In this document: in pieces, positions 20,514-32,900 of the stretch
Layout of the letters: each line of letters opens with the position of its first letter
How positions within the stretch are numbered: the first letter of the stretch is position 1
DNA from: an uncultured Pelagibacteraceae bacterium
Lineage (GTDB): Bacteria > Pseudomonadota > Alphaproteobacteria > Pelagibacterales > Pelagibacteraceae
Length of the DNA stretch: 64,000 nucleotides
Assembly: GCA_902584365.1 (NCBI GenBank)
Contig: CACHZG010000001.1
Location: 62,001 to 126,000, forward strand
Direction of reading: 5' to 3'
Notes under the pieces: generated by a model
Seen by the model: only the letters and a program-made list of their open reading frames with translations
The model's database searches: none
Told to the model about the DNA's origin: nothing
Translations under genes and position numbers: made by a program

Positions 20514-22912
20514 TATGACCTGATGTTCCCGCCTGTTTTGTTTTCAACTTCTTTGATAATTTTATCACTAATTTGATTTAGATCATTATCAGAAAGAGTC
20601 CTGTCATCTGCTTGGATAGAAATATTAATAGCTACTGATTTTTTATCTGCTGGTAAATTTCCACCTTCAAAAACATCAAAAATATTTACTGATCTTATAT
20701 TGCTATCTAAATCTTTGATAATCTTATTTAACCTACCTACCTGATAATTTTTATCAATTAAAAAGGCAAAATCTCTCTCAGATGCTTGGAAGTCAGAAAA
20801 TTTGAAGTTTTCTTTTGATACTCTCATCTTTTTATTTGGTTTTGGAATATTGTCTAAAAAAACTTCAAATCCACAAATATTTTTTTCTTTATAATTTAAT
20901 TTAGAAATAATTGATGGGTGAATTTCCCCAAATTGTGCTAGTAATGGTCCATTAGTTGTTTTGAAGTTTATTGAACCTGACCTTCCAGGATGGTAACAGT
21001 TTTTTGATTTGTCATTAACTATTAAATGGTCTTCGTTAATTCCCATTTCAATTAAAGTTTTAATTACATCTGTCTTCATATCAAAAATATCTACACTTCT
21101 AGTTTTTTCAGACCAACTTTTTTTATTTATTTGTCCAGATTTTACTGCTCCAATCACAATTTGCTGTTCTCCAGGTTTTTTTCCATAAAAAACTGGTCCA
21201 ATTTCAAATAAAGCAATATCTTGAAATCCTCTGTCATGGTTTTTCTTCAAATATAAAAGTAAATTTGAAAATATCGATCTTCTTAATACATTTAATTCCT
21301 TCGAAATCGGATTTACTATAAAGATTGAACTACTACTATCGTTGATTAAATTGTCAATTTTTTGATCTGTAAATGACCAGGTAACAGCTTCATAATAGCC
21401 TTTATATGAAATAGATCGTTGACCAAGGTGAAACAATTTTTGTTGAAAGTTGAGTGTCTCCCTATTTCTTATTTTTTCAGGTTCTATAAGATTAATTTTA
21501 TCAAATCCTTTTATTCTAATGAGCTCTTCTATTAGATCTATTTCTTGATTTATGTCCGGTCTCCATGTTGGAATGAAGACTGTAAGTTTTTTTTTTACTT
21601 TTTTAGTAGAAAATCCGAGAGAATTTAGTATTTTTTTTATTTCACTCTCAGAAATTGAAAAGCCAATTATTTTTTTAAATTTACTAGTTTCAAATTCAAT
21701 TGATTTACTTTTATATTCTTTTTTTCCTGAAATATTAAACTTGCTTGCCTCACCTCCACAAATTTTTAAAATTAAATCAGCGGCAATTTTTAAGCCATCG
21801 ATCATTGAATTAGGATCTATACCTCTTTCAAATCTATATTTAGCGTCAGTATCGAGGCCCAGCTGTTTTGATGTTTTTCTTATTGATGCTGGTAGAAAAT
21901 ATGCTGACTCTAAAAGAATATTTTTTGTATCTATTTTTGTCGCAGATTTTGTTCCACCAATAATACCTCCTAAACCTAGAACTCCGCTTTTATCCGCTAT
22001 AACACACATATCCTTTTGAAGTGTGTATTTTTTATCATCAAGAGCTGTAAAACTCTCACCCTTTTTCGAATTTCTTACAATAATTTCTTTATCAATCTTA
22101 TCAGCGTTATAGGCGTGTAGAGGTCTGTTTAAATCGAACATAACATAATTAGTAATATCTACCACTGCCGAAATAGGTTTAAGACCTAAAGAATTAATTT
22201 TATCTTTCAACCATTTAGGACTTTCTTGATTTTTTATTCCTGTAATTAAACAACTGCCAAACGCTAGACATCCTTGGTTTTTTTCTTTTGTTATTGAAAC
22301 TTTGATATTCTGATTTTTTTTCTGATTAATCTTATCTTTTTTTAAATTTAATAATTTTCCGACCCCTGCAGCTGCAAGATCTCTTGCTATTCCTCTGACT
22401 CCTAAACAATCAGGGCGGTTAGGTGTTATCGACAAGTCAATAACTTTTTCACCCGAGCTTTTAAAAAAACTTTTGCCTATTTTGTTAGTCATGTTTTTAA
22501 GCTCAATAATACCAGCGCTTTCCTCCGATATGTTAAGTTCACTCTCAGAGCAAAGCATACCCCTTGACTCAACCCCTCTGATCTTAGCTATTTTTAATTT
22601 CATTTTTGTTTTAGGTATTGTAGCTCCAGGAGGGGCATACACTGTGACCAAACCCTCTCTTGCGTTATCTGCACCACAGACAACTTTAACAACAGAGGTT
22701 CCACCAATACTTACATCACAAAGTTTAAGCTTATCAGCGTTTGGGTGCTTTTCGGTTTTTAATATTTTCACAATCTTGAATTCAGACATATTTCCAGAAC
22801 TTTCTTTAATGCCCTCAACTTCAAGTCCAATGTTTGTTAATTTTTCTATTATTTCATTTATACTGGTTTTTGTATTTAAATGATTTTTTAGCCAAGATAA
22901 TGTTAAAATCAT
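20513..22912 (-). CDS. pheT: Phenylalanyl-tRNA synthetase beta subunit
   Basis: [31 protein letters not shown]; overlaps pheS by 4 nt. Confidence 0.98.
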   Translation of the reverse strand: MILTLSWLKNHLNTKTSINEIIEKLTNIGLEVEGIKESSGNMSEFKIVKILKTEKHPNADKLKLCDVSIGGTSVVKVVCGADNAREGLVTVYAPPGATIPKTKMKLKIAKIRGVESRGMLCSESELNISEESAGIIELKNMTNKIGKSFFKSSGEKVIDLSITPNRPDCLGVRGIARDLAAAGVGKLLNLKKDKINQKKNQNIKVSITKEKNQGCLAFGSCLITGIKNQESPKWLKDKINSLGLKPISAVVDITNYVMFDLNRPLHAYNADKIDKEIIVRNSKKGESFTALDDKKYTLQKDMCVIADKSGVLGLGGIIGGTKSATKIDTKNILLESAYFLPASIRKTSKQLGLDTDAKYRFERGIDPNSMIDGLKIAADLILKICGGEASKFNISGKKEYKSKSIEFETSKFKKIIGFSISESEIKKILNSLGFSTKKVKKKLTVFIPTWRPDINQEIDLIEELIRIKGFDKINLIEPEKIRNRETLNFQQKLFHLGQRSISYKGYYEAVTWSFTDQKIDNLINDSSSSIFIVNPISKELNVLRRSIFSNLLLYLKKNHDRGFQDIALFEIGPVFYGKKPGEQQIVIGAVKSGQINKKSWSEKTRSVDIFDMKTDVIKTLIEMGINEDHLIVNDKSKNCYHPGRSGSINFKTTNGPLLAQFGEIHPSIISKLNYKEKNICGFEVFLDNIPKPNKKMRVSKENFKFSDFQASERDFAFLIDKNYQVGRLNKIIKDLDSNIRSVNIFDVFEGGNLPADKKSVAINISIQADDRTLSDNDLNQISDKIIKEVENKTGGNIRS

Positions 22913-23976
22913 CTGCTCAATCCCCTATAGTTAGTTGGAACATCTAATGGATCGAAACCAAAATGATTGAGCCACCTGTAATCGGTTTCAAAAAATGCTC
23001 TTAAATCGTTTATTCCATATTTTAGCATTGCAAGACGATCGATTCCCATTCCAAAAGCAAAACCTTGGTATTTTTTTGGATCTACTTTAGTGTTTTTTAA
23101 AACATTAGGGTGAACCATACCGCAACCTAAAATCTCCAACCATTTATCACCATCTCCGATTATAATTTTACCGTTTTCAATTTTGTAACCAATGTCTACC
23201 TCAGCAGATGGCTCTGTGAATGGAAAATGGCTAGGTCTAAATCTCATTTTAATTTTCTTCACTTCAAAAAACTCTCTTATGAAATAATTTAGACATCCCT
23301 TAAGGTGACCCATGGTAATATTTTTATCTATGTGTAAGCCCTCTAGTTGATGAAACATGGGTGCGTGAGTTTGATCACTATCACATCTATAGGTTCTACC
23401 GGGTACTATAATTTTAAATGGTGGCTGTCCATTAAGCATAGTTCTTATTTGAACGGGTGAAGTGTGAGTTCTTAGAAGTGTTTTTTTATCTTTATCAAGG
23501 TAAAAGGTATCGTGCATATCTCTTGCGGGATGATCTTCTGGAGTGTTTAAAGCTGTAAAATTATTATATTCCGACTCTACATCTGGACCTTCAGCAACTG
23601 AAAAACCTACCTCAGAAAAAATAGAAGATATTTCATCAATTACTTGAGAGACAGGATGAATTTTTCCATTTTGAACAGATCTAATTGGTAAAGTTATATC
23701 TATTTTTTCGTCTTTAAGTTTCTGATTTATCTCAAGATTTTCAAAATCTTTAAATTTTTTTTCTATTTTAGATGTGAGTTGATCTTTAATTGAATTTAAT
23801 TCTTTAGCAAAATTTTTCCTTTCTTCGGAATTAAGTGAACCCATTTTTTTAAATTGAAGAGAAATAGAGCCATTTTTTCCAAAAAATTCTGACTTTAAAT
23901 TTTGAAGATCTTCCTTATTTTTAATTTGAGAAAATTTGGTCTCAAAGCTATTTAAAATATTATTTAGATCACTCAT
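22909..23976 (-). CDS. pheS: Phenylalanyl-tRNA synthetase alpha subunit
   Basis: [56 protein letters not shown]. Confidence 0.98.
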   Translation of the reverse strand: MSDLNNILNSFETKFSQIKNKEDLQNLKSEFFGKNGSISLQFKKMGSLNSEERKNFAKELNSIKDQLTSKIEKKFKDFENLEINQKLKDEKIDITLPIRSVQNGKIHPVSQVIDEISSIFSEVGFSVAEGPDVESEYNNFTALNTPEDHPARDMHDTFYLDKDKKTLLRTHTSPVQIRTMLNGQPPFKIIVPGRTYRCDSDQTHAPMFHQLEGLHIDKNITMGHLKGCLNYFIREFFEVKKIKMRFRPSHFPFTEPSAEVDIGYKIENGKIIIGDGDKWLEILGCGMVHPNVLKNTKVDPKKYQGFAFGMGIDRLAMLKYGINDLRAFFETDYRWLNHFGFDPLDVPTNYRGLSR

Positions 23977-24022
23977 AAATTTTGATTCTTTTATAATTTA
24001 TAAGATAAATCAAAGACCTTAA

Positions 24023-24379
24023 TTAGTTAAGGGATGATTGAACTTTTTTTACAATAGTTTTGAATACTTCAGGGTTATTATAAGCTAATTCCGCCAACAC
24101 TTTTCTATCAAGTTTAATTTTAGATTTAGCTAATCCATTTATAAACCGTGAATAAGTCATGCCTTCGTCTCGTACTCCGGCGTTTATTCTTTGAATCCAT
24201 AATGATCTAAATTCTCTTTTTTTAGCTTTTCTGTCTCTGTAAGCATACTGCATAGCTTTTTCCATAGCTTGGCGAGCAACTCTAATTGTATTTTTTCTTC
24301 TACCGTACTGACCTTTGACAGCCTTAAAAACTTTTTTATGTTTAGCTCTACTTACAACACCTCTTTTTGTTCTAGCCAT
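24023..24379 (-). CDS. rplT: 50S ribosomal protein L20
   Basis: [39 protein letters not shown]. Confidence 0.98.
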   Translation of the reverse strand: MARTKRGVVSRAKHKKVFKAVKGQYGRRKNTIRVARQAMEKAMQYAYRDRKAKKREFRSLWIQRINAGVRDEGMTYSRFINGLAKSKIKLDRKVLAELAYNNPEVFKTIVKKVQSSLN

Positions 24380-24380
24380 T

Positions 24381-24587
24381 TTATCCTCTTAGATTGTAGG
24401 GCATGTACGACTTCACAATCTTAGCATCTTGTGGGGACATAATAGTTGTACCCCTTTGCTTTCGAATTTGTGAATTAGTCCGCTTAATCATCCCGTGTCT
24501 TTTATTTGCTTGAGGCATTTTTACTTTACCTTTTGCAGTTAGTCTAAATCTTTTTTTTGCTGAGCTTTTTGTTTTTAGTTTAGGCAT
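24381..24587 (-). CDS. rpmI: 50S ribosomal protein L35
   Basis: [24 protein letters not shown]. Confidence 0.97.
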   Translation of the reverse strand: MPKLKTKSSAKKRFRLTAKGKVKMPQANKRHGMIKRTNSQIRKQRGTTIMSPQDAKIVKSYMPYNLRG

Positions 24588-24643
24588 AATAATTCGGTTT
24601 TATATATATATAATTTGACCTTTACAAGTTATTATTAACTATT

Positions 24644-25189
24644 CTAATTGGGCTGAATTATCATAATCATCTGCCTTCCTTCAAATTTAGCATGAGTTTC
24701 AACCTTGGCAATATCTTTTGTATCTTCGACAATTCTTTGCATTAAATTTTTACCCAATTCTACATGTTGCATTTCCCTACCTTTAAATTTTACTGTAAAT
24801 TTCACTTTATCTCCTTTTGAAATAAACTTCCTGGCATTCTTTAATTTAAAATTATAATCATGTATTTCTGTTCCTGGTCTAAGCTTTATCTCTTTAATTG
24901 AAACTACTCTTTGTTTTTTTTTTGCTAAGTTGGCTTTCTTTTGTAAATCATATTTATACTTCCCTATATCCATAATTTTACAAACAGGAGGATTTGCATT
25001 TGGTGATATTTCAATAAGATCTAGATCTTCTGATTTGGCTGTTTCAATAGCTTTTTTTAAAGGTAAAACTCCTAAATTATTTCCACTACTATCAATAACT
25101 TGAACATCGAGAGCTCTAATTTTTTCATTGGCTCTAGGACCATACTTTTTTTCTCTTCTTTGAAAGTAATTTGGTTTAAAGTTTGACAC
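24644..25189 (-). CDS. infC: Translation initiation factor IF-3
   Basis: NEKIRALDVQVIDSSGNNLGVLPLKKAIETAKSEDLDLIEISPNANPPVCKIMDIGKYKY. Confidence 0.98.
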   Translation of the reverse strand: MSNFKPNYFQRREKKYGPRANEKIRALDVQVIDSSGNNLGVLPLKKAIETAKSEDLDLIEISPNANPPVCKIMDIGKYKYDLQKKANLAKKKQRVVSIKEIKLRPGTEIHDYNFKLKNARKFISKGDKVKFTVKFKGREMQHVELGKNLMQRIVEDTKDIAKVETHAKFEGRQMIMIIQPN

Positions 25190-25192
25190 TTA

Positions 25193-27109
25193 TTATAAAG
25201 GAAGCTTGTTCAAGGATAACATATTTTTAATTAAATCTTTTCTCTTAATAGACTCTTGTTTTTCAGAACCTAGTTTTCTTATTGAAATTGTGTCAGCTTC
25301 TTCCTCTTTTTTTCCACAAATAAGAAGATAAGGAACTTTAGCTAAAGAATGCTCTCTGATTTTGTAATTTATTTTTTGATTTTTTAAATCCACTTCACAT
25401 TTTATACCTTCTTTAAATAAATCTTCAAATAACTTTTTTGCATATTTATTGTTATCTTCTGATATCGGAAGCACTACAGCTTGTGTTGGTGATAACCAAA
25501 AAGGTAGTTTACCTGCATAATTTTCTATTAATATTCCAATAAACCTCTCAAGAGATCCAAATAATGCTCTGTGTAACATCACTGGTACTTTTTTTGCTCC
25601 ATCTCTATCAATAAAAGATGCGCCTAATCTTCCTGGAAGATTTAAGTCAACTTGTAAAGTACCACATTGCCAGTCTCTACCAATTGCGTCTCTAAGAACA
25701 AACTCAATTTTAGGACCATAAAAAGCTCCTTCGCCCTTATTGATTGAGTACTCAAGTTTTGATTTTTTTACTGCAGTGAGTAATGCTGCTTCTGATTTGT
25801 CCCAGATCTTATCATCGCCAACTCTTTTTTCAGGTCTATCTGAATATTTTAAAATGATATTATCAAAACCTAAACTCTTGTAAATATCAATAATAAGATT
25901 AGTTACTGTCAGACATTCTTCGGTTATTTGTTCTTCAGAACAAAAAATATGTGCATCATCTTGTGTGAATGCTCTTACTCTGAGCAATCCATGTAAAGCT
26001 CCTGAAGGTTCGTATCTGTGAACTTTTCCAAATTCAGATAACTTTAAAGGTAAATCTCTATAACTTTTTAAACCTTGATTAAATATTTGGACGCAGCCTG
26101 GACAATTCATCGGTTTTACTGCAAAAACTTTTTTGTCCGGTGTTTCTGATGTATACATATGTTCACCAAATTTTTCCCAGTGACCTGACTTTTCCCACAG
26201 GGACTTATCGAGTAACTCTGGAGTATTAATTTCCTTATAACCTGCAATTCTTTGCTTTGCTCTCATATAATCAATTAATCTTTGAAATAAATTCCAACCT
26301 CTTTCATGCCAGAAAACAGATCCTGGGCTCTCTTCCCTAAAATGGAATAAATCCATTTCTTTTCCTAATTTTCTATGATCTCTTTTTTCAGCCTCCTCAA
26401 GTCTATGTAAATAATCATCTAGATCTTTTTTATTACTCCAGCATGTTCCGTAAATTCTTTGAAGCATTTCATTATTTGAGTCCCCTCTCCAATAGGCACC
26501 AGATACCTTTGTTAATTTAAAAGCTTTCCCAATTTTCCCTGATGATGACAAATGAGGACCTCTGCACAAATCGTGCCAAGTATCACCGTGATGGTATATA
26601 GAAAGCTCTTCATTTTTTGGAATGCTTTCGATGATTTCTGCTTTATACTTTTCACCAATCTTTTCAAAATGCTCAATAGCCTTTTTTCTTTCCCATACCT
26701 CTCTTTTTGTTTTAACGTCTCTATCAATTATCTCAGACATTTTTTTTTCAATTTTTTTTAAGTCATCGCTAGTAAAAGGTTCTTTTCTTGCGAAGTCATA
26801 ATAAAAACCATTTTCTATAACCGGACCTATAGTCACTTGGGTTTTTGGATATAGTTCTTGAACTGCCATGGCCATTATGTGTGCAGCATCGTGTCTCAAA
26901 ACCTCTAAACCCTCTTTATCTTTGGACGTTATAATTTTTACTCTTGAGTTGACTGTAATTTTATGACTTAAATCTTTGAGCTGTCCATTTACCTCCATTA
27001 TAAGAGCAGATTTTTCTAGGGACTTACTTATATTTTTTGCTAACTCAAACCCGTCGATCGATTGATTAAATTTGATTTTTTTTCCATCTGTAAGTTGAAT
27101 TTCAGGCAT
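25193..27109 (-). CDS. thrS: Threonyl-tRNA synthetase
   Basis: VLRHDAAHIMAMAVQELYP; KPMNCPGCVQIF; SGALHGLLRVRAFTQDDAHIFC. Confidence 0.98.
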   Translation of the reverse strand: MPEIQLTDGKKIKFNQSIDGFELAKNISKSLEKSALIMEVNGQLKDLSHKITVNSRVKIITSKDKEGLEVLRHDAAHIMAMAVQELYPKTQVTIGPVIENGFYYDFARKEPFTSDDLKKIEKKMSEIIDRDVKTKREVWERKKAIEHFEKIGEKYKAEIIESIPKNEELSIYHHGDTWHDLCRGPHLSSSGKIGKAFKLTKVSGAYWRGDSNNEMLQRIYGTCWSNKKDLDDYLHRLEEAEKRDHRKLGKEMDLFHFREESPGSVFWHERGWNLFQRLIDYMRAKQRIAGYKEINTPELLDKSLWEKSGHWEKFGEHMYTSETPDKKVFAVKPMNCPGCVQIFNQGLKSYRDLPLKLSEFGKVHRYEPSGALHGLLRVRAFTQDDAHIFCSEEQITEECLTVTNLIIDIYKSLGFDNIILKYSDRPEKRVGDDKIWDKSEAALLTAVKKSKLEYSINKGEGAFYGPKIEFVLRDAIGRDWQCGTLQVDLNLPGRLGASFIDRDGAKKVPVMLHRALFGSLERFIGILIENYAGKLPFWLSPTQAVVLPISEDNNKYAKKLFEDLFKEGIKCEVDLKNQKINYKIREHSLAKVPYLLICGKKEEEADTISIRKLGSEKQESIKRKDLIKNMLSLNKLPL

Positions 27110-28268
27110 TTAAATATTTAAGATTTTTTTATATGCAACAAAAGTTGATCTACACATATTTTCAACGTCAAATTTTTTTACTATGTTTTTTCTACCTTCG
27201 TTTCCGATTGAATTCAACGTTTCTTTATCTTTCTCCATCAAATTGTTTAACAATTGACCTAATTCTCGTGGATCATCATGCTGGTACAAAAAACCTGACT
27301 TTCCATTTAAAATTGTTTCTTTTGAACCTCCTAAATTACTAGCTAATATTGGAATCTTCATCGCTTGAGCTTCAACTGAAACTCGACCGAAAGCCTCAGG
27401 TCTTACAGATGAAGAAACAACAACATCTGCTAATGAATATGCAGTAGGCATATCTTTACAATGATCAATAAAAGTAATTTTTTTGTTTAAATTATATCTT
27501 AAAATTAAGTCCTCAATTTTTTTTTGATATACATTTCTTCCTTGGTTTGAGCCCAAGATTATTGCTTGAAAATTAGATTTGTCATGATCCTCAACAAGAA
27601 TATTTAAAGCTTCTATAAATTTATCATGACCCTTCCAACTAGTAAGTCTACCTGGTAATAAAATAATAAATTTATTTTCATTTATTTTCCAATCAGAAAT
27701 AAGCTTATTTTTTTTAAATTCCGATATGTTTTTTGGATTAAAATAATCTAAATTTATTCCTCTAAAAATTACCATTAATTTATTCTTGGGATTCAAATAA
27801 TTTTTATAATTTTCATTTATATGATTGAAAATAAAATTTGATCCAGCAATTGTAAGTTTTGCTTTGAGCATAATACTGTTATAATATTTTTTTATCCCAT
27901 TTTTGAAGTCATAAGTCCCATGAAATGTTGTTATAAATTTTCTCCTAGTTATTAAACAACATAGATAGCACGACCAAGCCGGCGCTCTACTTCTTGCATG
28001 AACTATATTTATATTTAACAGCAAGACGATAAAAACCAACACAACTGCATTAAATAAAATAAGAATTGGATTTTTGGAATGAACTGGAAGTTTGATAATC
28101 GAAACTTTATCCTTTCTGACATATTTTGTTAATGAACCACCGCTTGTAACAATATAAGACTTACAATCATTTTCTGGCAAATAGTGTGCTAAATCGTAAC
28201 AACCAGTTTCGGCTCCACCAAATCCAAGTTTGGGTATTACTTGTAAAACTTTAATTTTTGATGTCATA
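27110..28268 (-). CDS. Glycosyltransferase, GT4-like
   Basis: VIPKLGFGGAETGCYDLA; LLPGRLTSWKGHDKFIEAL; VVSSSVRPEAFGRVSVEAQAMKIPILASNLGG. The track ORF starts at 28363, but the GT fold begins at MTSKIKVLQVIPKLG (ATG at 28268). Confidence 0.87.
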
Positions 28269-28304
28269 AAAATATAATATATAACAAATAAAATTGAGAA
28301 ATTT

Positions 28305-29081
28305 ATGAAAAAATATAAATATTTGAGATTGTCTAAAACAAAAAAGCTCAGGTATTTAAGCAATTATCTCAAAAAAAAACTATATATAATTTTTCTACCA
28401 GGTTTTATGTCTGATATCGAAGGGGAAAAACCAACGACTTTTCGAAGATACGCCATAAAAAAAAAATTGGGGTTTTTAACTTTAGAGTACTCTGGTCACG
28501 GAAAATCCTCGGGAGATTTTACAAAAGGAAATATCTCTGAATGGACTAGTGATACTAAAAACTTGATTAGAAAAATTGTAAAAAGGAATAGTTTTATTTT
28601 AGTAGGTTCAAGCATGGGGGCATGGATTGCACTGAATCAATTTAAGTATTTTAAAAAACAAATTAAAGGTTTTATTGGTATTGGTTCGGCTCCTGAATTT
28701 CTAGATAGGTTAATGTGGAGAAAATTTCCAAAAAAGATAAAAAAAGAAATAAGAGAAAAAGGTATGAGTATTATTAAGCACGGAAACTCAAAATTAAAAC
28801 AGCGACAATATGAATATCCTATAACTTATCAATTAATTAAAGATGGTAGAAAAAATAAAGTTTTATCTAAAAAGATAAATTTAAAGATCAGTCTAACGAT
28901 GTTTCATGGACAAAAAGATGAAGTAGTACCAACATCATTTTCAAAAAAAATAATCAAATTATTTACAAAAGCTGAAAAAAAATTAGTCATAATTAAAAAT
29001 GGTGATCATAGCTTGTCACAAAAAACAAATTTAAAAAAGATAACCAAAGAATTAGACAGATTAATTTCTCAAGTCTCTTAA
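28305..29081 (+). CDS. Alpha/beta hydrolase
   Basis: IIFLPGFMSD, LEYSGHGKSSGDF, ILVGSSMGAWIAL (GxSxG), GQKDEVVP, KNGDHSL. Confidence 0.87.
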   Translation: MKKYKYLRLSKTKKLRYLSNYLKKKLYIIFLPGFMSDIEGEKPTTFRRYAIKKKLGFLTLEYSGHGKSSGDFTKGNISEWTSDTKNLIRKIVKRNSFILVGSSMGAWIALNQFKYFKKQIKGFIGIGSAPEFLDRLMWRKFPKKIKKEIREKGMSIIKHGNSKLKQRQYEYPITYQLIKDGRKNKVLSKKINLKISLTMFHGQKDEVVPTSFSKKIIKLFTKAEKKLVIIKNGDHSLSQKTNLKKITKELDRLISQVS

Positions 29082-29924
29082 ACCCTCTTTATAAGAAGGA
29101 TATTTCAACTTTATTTTAAGTATTTTTTTCATCTTAAAATTATCTACTTTCTTTGAATCTTTATAAAAATCTTTAATTGAACCTTGAAGTTTATTAGAAT
29201 TTACTGAGCTTAAATCATTTATATTTAATAATTTTGCTGCATATTTCGTGATCTCTTCATTTGAAGCTGGAAAATCATCTGAAATATTAAATATTTCTCC
29301 TTTAATCTTGTTGTTATTTAGAACTTTATCTAAAACTCTTGCTATGTCTTCTACTCTTATTCTAGAAAAAAACTGATTATTTTTTTTAATATAAATTCTT
29401 GGACCATTTTTCAATCTTTTTAATGCATTATTCTCTTTTGAATATATGCCTGACAATCTAAGAATATTTAAATTTAATTTATATTTTGAAAAAAGTTTCA
29501 TCCAAGATTTTTCGGCACCCAAACGTCCTTTTCCCATATTTGTCCTTGTTTTTAATTTTGACTTTTCTGAAACCCATTTTCCACTATGATTCCCATACAC
29601 ACTTGTTGCAGACAAATAAACTATTTTCTTCTTGAAATCAAAACTAAGTAAAGGCCCAAAGTTTTCTACAACAAGATCTCTATGTTTCTTAGGAGGTATG
29701 GATACTATTATATAATCTGAACAAAGTATTTCATAATATATATTCTTATCAAATTCATAATCTTTAAACTTAAAAGATATATATTTCTTTTCTTTAAAAA
29801 ATTTTAATTTTGTTTTTGATGTTGAGGTTGCATTAAAACTAAATTTTTTTTTCTTTTTAATTAAATGCTCAATATAATATTTTGCAACTTGGCCAAACCC
29901 GAAGAAAAAGTATTTTTCTGTCAT
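29061..29924 (-). CDS. SDR/NAD(P)-dependent epimerase-like protein (YeeZ-like)
   Basis: FFGFGQVAKYYIEHL; YLSATSVYGNHSGKWVSE; LNILRLSGIYSKENNAL; EIFNISDDFPASNEEI. Confidence 0.8.
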   Translation of the reverse strand: MTEKYFFFGFGQVAKYYIEHLIKKKKKFSFNATSTSKTKLKFFKEKKYISFKFKDYEFDKNIYYEILCSDYIIVSIPPKKHRDLVVENFGPLLSFDFKKKIVYLSATSVYGNHSGKWVSEKSKLKTRTNMGKGRLGAEKSWMKLFSKYKLNLNILRLSGIYSKENNALKRLKNGPRIYIKKNNQFFSRIRVEDIARVLDKVLNNNKIKGEIFNISDDFPASNEEITKYAAKLLNINDLSSVNSNKLQGSIKDFYKDSKKVDNFKMKKILKIKLKYPSYKEGLRDLRN

Positions 29925-32900
29925 TAAGCGCTTATAGCTTTATTCTCTCTTAATGAAATTGGATTATCTAGTTTATCCAACATTTCTTTTGGACATACTT
30001 GTTTAAAATTACTTAACTCGCTTTCAAAATTATTCAAAATTTTCTCTGTGATTTTTGAACTTGTGTCCCTATGAAATTCATTAAGCAAATTTTTTAAATA
30101 TTCTTTCCAGAATTTAGTTTCAGGACTTAACCATACAACTGATTGAGGATTAACATAATTTTCAAAAATATTTTTAGGATCGTAAATAAATGCCATACCT
30201 CCTGTCATACCGGCAGCAAAATTATCCCCTACTTTACCAAGTATTACAGTGGTGCCTCCGGTCATGTATTCACATCCATTAGAACCACAGCCCTCAACTA
30301 TTCCAGTTGCTCCTGAGTTTCTCACGGCAAATCTCTCACCTGCTTTTCCTGAAGCAAACATTTTTCCCGAAGTTGCTCCATACATTACAGTGTTTCCAAT
30401 AATAACATTATCATTTGATATTAATTTACTTTTGGATGAGGGCCGTACAATAATTTTTCCACCCGATAATCCTTTACCAACATAATCATTTGAGTCTCCA
30501 TTTACTATTATTTTAATTCCTTTTGATAAAAAGGCACCTAAAGATTGACCTGCTGAACCATTTAAATTTATAGTAATAATATCGTCCTTGAGTGCATTAT
30601 TTCCAAATTTGCTATGAAGATAATGCGATAGCCTTGTACCAATAGCTCTTTGAGTATTCTTAACATCATAAGAAAGATTAATTTTTTTATCTAACTGAAA
30701 AGAATTTTTAATCTCATCCCAAATTTTCACATCCAAAGTATCAGGTACAGGGTTAATAGCCCTTTTTTCACAATATCTTGGATTTTTACCTGGGTCTGTT
30801 AGAACAAGTAAAGGATTAAGATCAAGGTCATCCAGATTTGGTGAGCCTCTGCTTACTTGGGTTAATAAATCCGTTCTTCCAATAATTTCATTTAAATTTT
30901 TGTAACCAAGTGAAGCTAATATTTCTCTTACTTCCTGAGCAACAAAGTTAAAAAAATTAACTACTTTTTCTGGAGTTCCAGTAAATTTTTTTCTAAGCTC
31001 GTCATCTTGCGTACAAACTCCAACGGGACAGGTGTTTGAATGACACTGCCTTACCATGATACATCCCATTGCAATCAATGATGAGGTTCCCATTCCAAAT
31101 TCTTCAGCACCCATCATTGCAGCTATAATTACATCTCTTCCAGTTTTCAAACCTCCATCTGTTCTTAGTGTAACCTTGTGCCTTAAATTATTTAGTGTTA
31201 GAATTTGGTGCGCTTCTGTTAGTCCCATTTCCCAGGGTATTCCCGCATACTTAACACTTGTTTGAGGGCTTGCTCCCGTGCCTCCGGAATGACCTGAGAT
31301 TAGAATTACATCAGCTTTTGCTTTAGCTACTCCAGCAGCAATAGTTCCAATCCCAGTAGAAGCAACTAACTTTACTCCAATTCTTGCTTTGGGATTAACT
31401 TGTTTAAGATCGTAAATAAGTTGTGCTAAGTCTTCAATAGAATAAATATCATGATGAGGTGGAGGTGAAATTAAAGTTACTCCAGGTGTTGAGTGTCTTA
31501 ATCTAGCAATATCTTTTGTAACTTTAAATCCAGGTAGCTGCCCCCCTTCGCCTGGCTTAGCGCCTTGAGCTATTTTGATTTCGATTTCATTGCAATTGTT
31601 TAAATAATTCACTGTGACGCCAAACCTTGCAGAAGCAACTTGTTTTACTCTTGAATTGGCAGAATCGCCATTGTTTAAAGTTTTAAATCTTCTTTCATCT
31701 TCACCGCCCTCCCCGCTGCATGACGCTCCTTTTACTCTATTCATACCGATTGCTAAAGTCTCGTGAGCTTCTTCTGAAAGTGCTCCATGAGACATGCTTC
31801 CACTTCCAAATCTTGTTGTTAGGGTCTCTTTAGGCTCGACTTCGTTAATATCGATTGGACTTTTGTCGCTCTTAAAATTAAGTAAATCTCTTAAATTAAT
31901 AGGTGGTAAGTTATGTATGCCATCAGAATATTTTTTGTAAGTTTCATAAGACCTGGTTCCAACGGCATGTTGAAGAGTATGAATTAATTTTCCTTGAAAT
32001 TGATGGTCCTCTCCAGTTTTTCTATATTTATATATACCTCCAATGGGGAGTATTATTACGTCCTTTTTATATGCTTTCTCATGTAAAGATTTAATTTTTT
32101 CCTCAATTCCCTTAATTCCAATACCTGAAATTCTTGAGACCATGCCTGGAAAATAATCTGAGACTAAAGCTCTACTTAAACCAACAGTTTCAAAATTACA
32201 TCCACCTCTATAAGCGCTAATAACTGAAATACCCATTTTAGACATAATTTTTAGAAGTCCATTTTCAATAGACTTTTTGAACCTATCAACACAAATATTA
32301 AATTCTAATTTTCCAAATAATTTTTTTTCATATCTTTGGTAGATACTATCTATTGTTAAATAAGGATTTATAGTTGTTGCTCCGACACCAATCAAAACTG
32401 CAAAAGAGTGGGTGTCAAGAGTCTCTGAAGTTTCAATATTTAAAGAACAATAACCTCTTAATCCCATATTAACTAAATGTGAATTTACTGCACCCACCGA
32501 TAAAGCCATGGGAATATTAGCTCTATTTTCAGATATATTTTTATCGCTTAAAATAAGAGCAGTAAAACCCTCACGTACTGAAGTTTCTGCTTCGTTTTTA
32601 ATTCTTTCTAAACTTTCTCTCAAACCTTCGTTTATGCTGAAAGTGCAATCAACCATTTTTATCTTTTTTGAAAAAATCTTTTTAAACTTTTTTAGTTGGG
32701 AGTTTGATAAAATCGGACTATCTAAAACATAAATATTTTCCTCTGTAAGATTATCAAAGTCTAGGATATTTCCTAAATTTCCGAAGCGAGTTTTTAAGCT
32801 CATTACCTTATTTTCTCTTAAAGAGTCTATAGGAGGATTTGTTACCTGGCTAAAATTTTGTCTAAAGTAATGTGACAAAGGTCTAAAATGACTTGACAGT

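Noticed and set aside
26512-26761. ORFs overlapping thrS on both strands
   Set aside because: Inside an unambiguous thrS frame; codon-bias artefacts.
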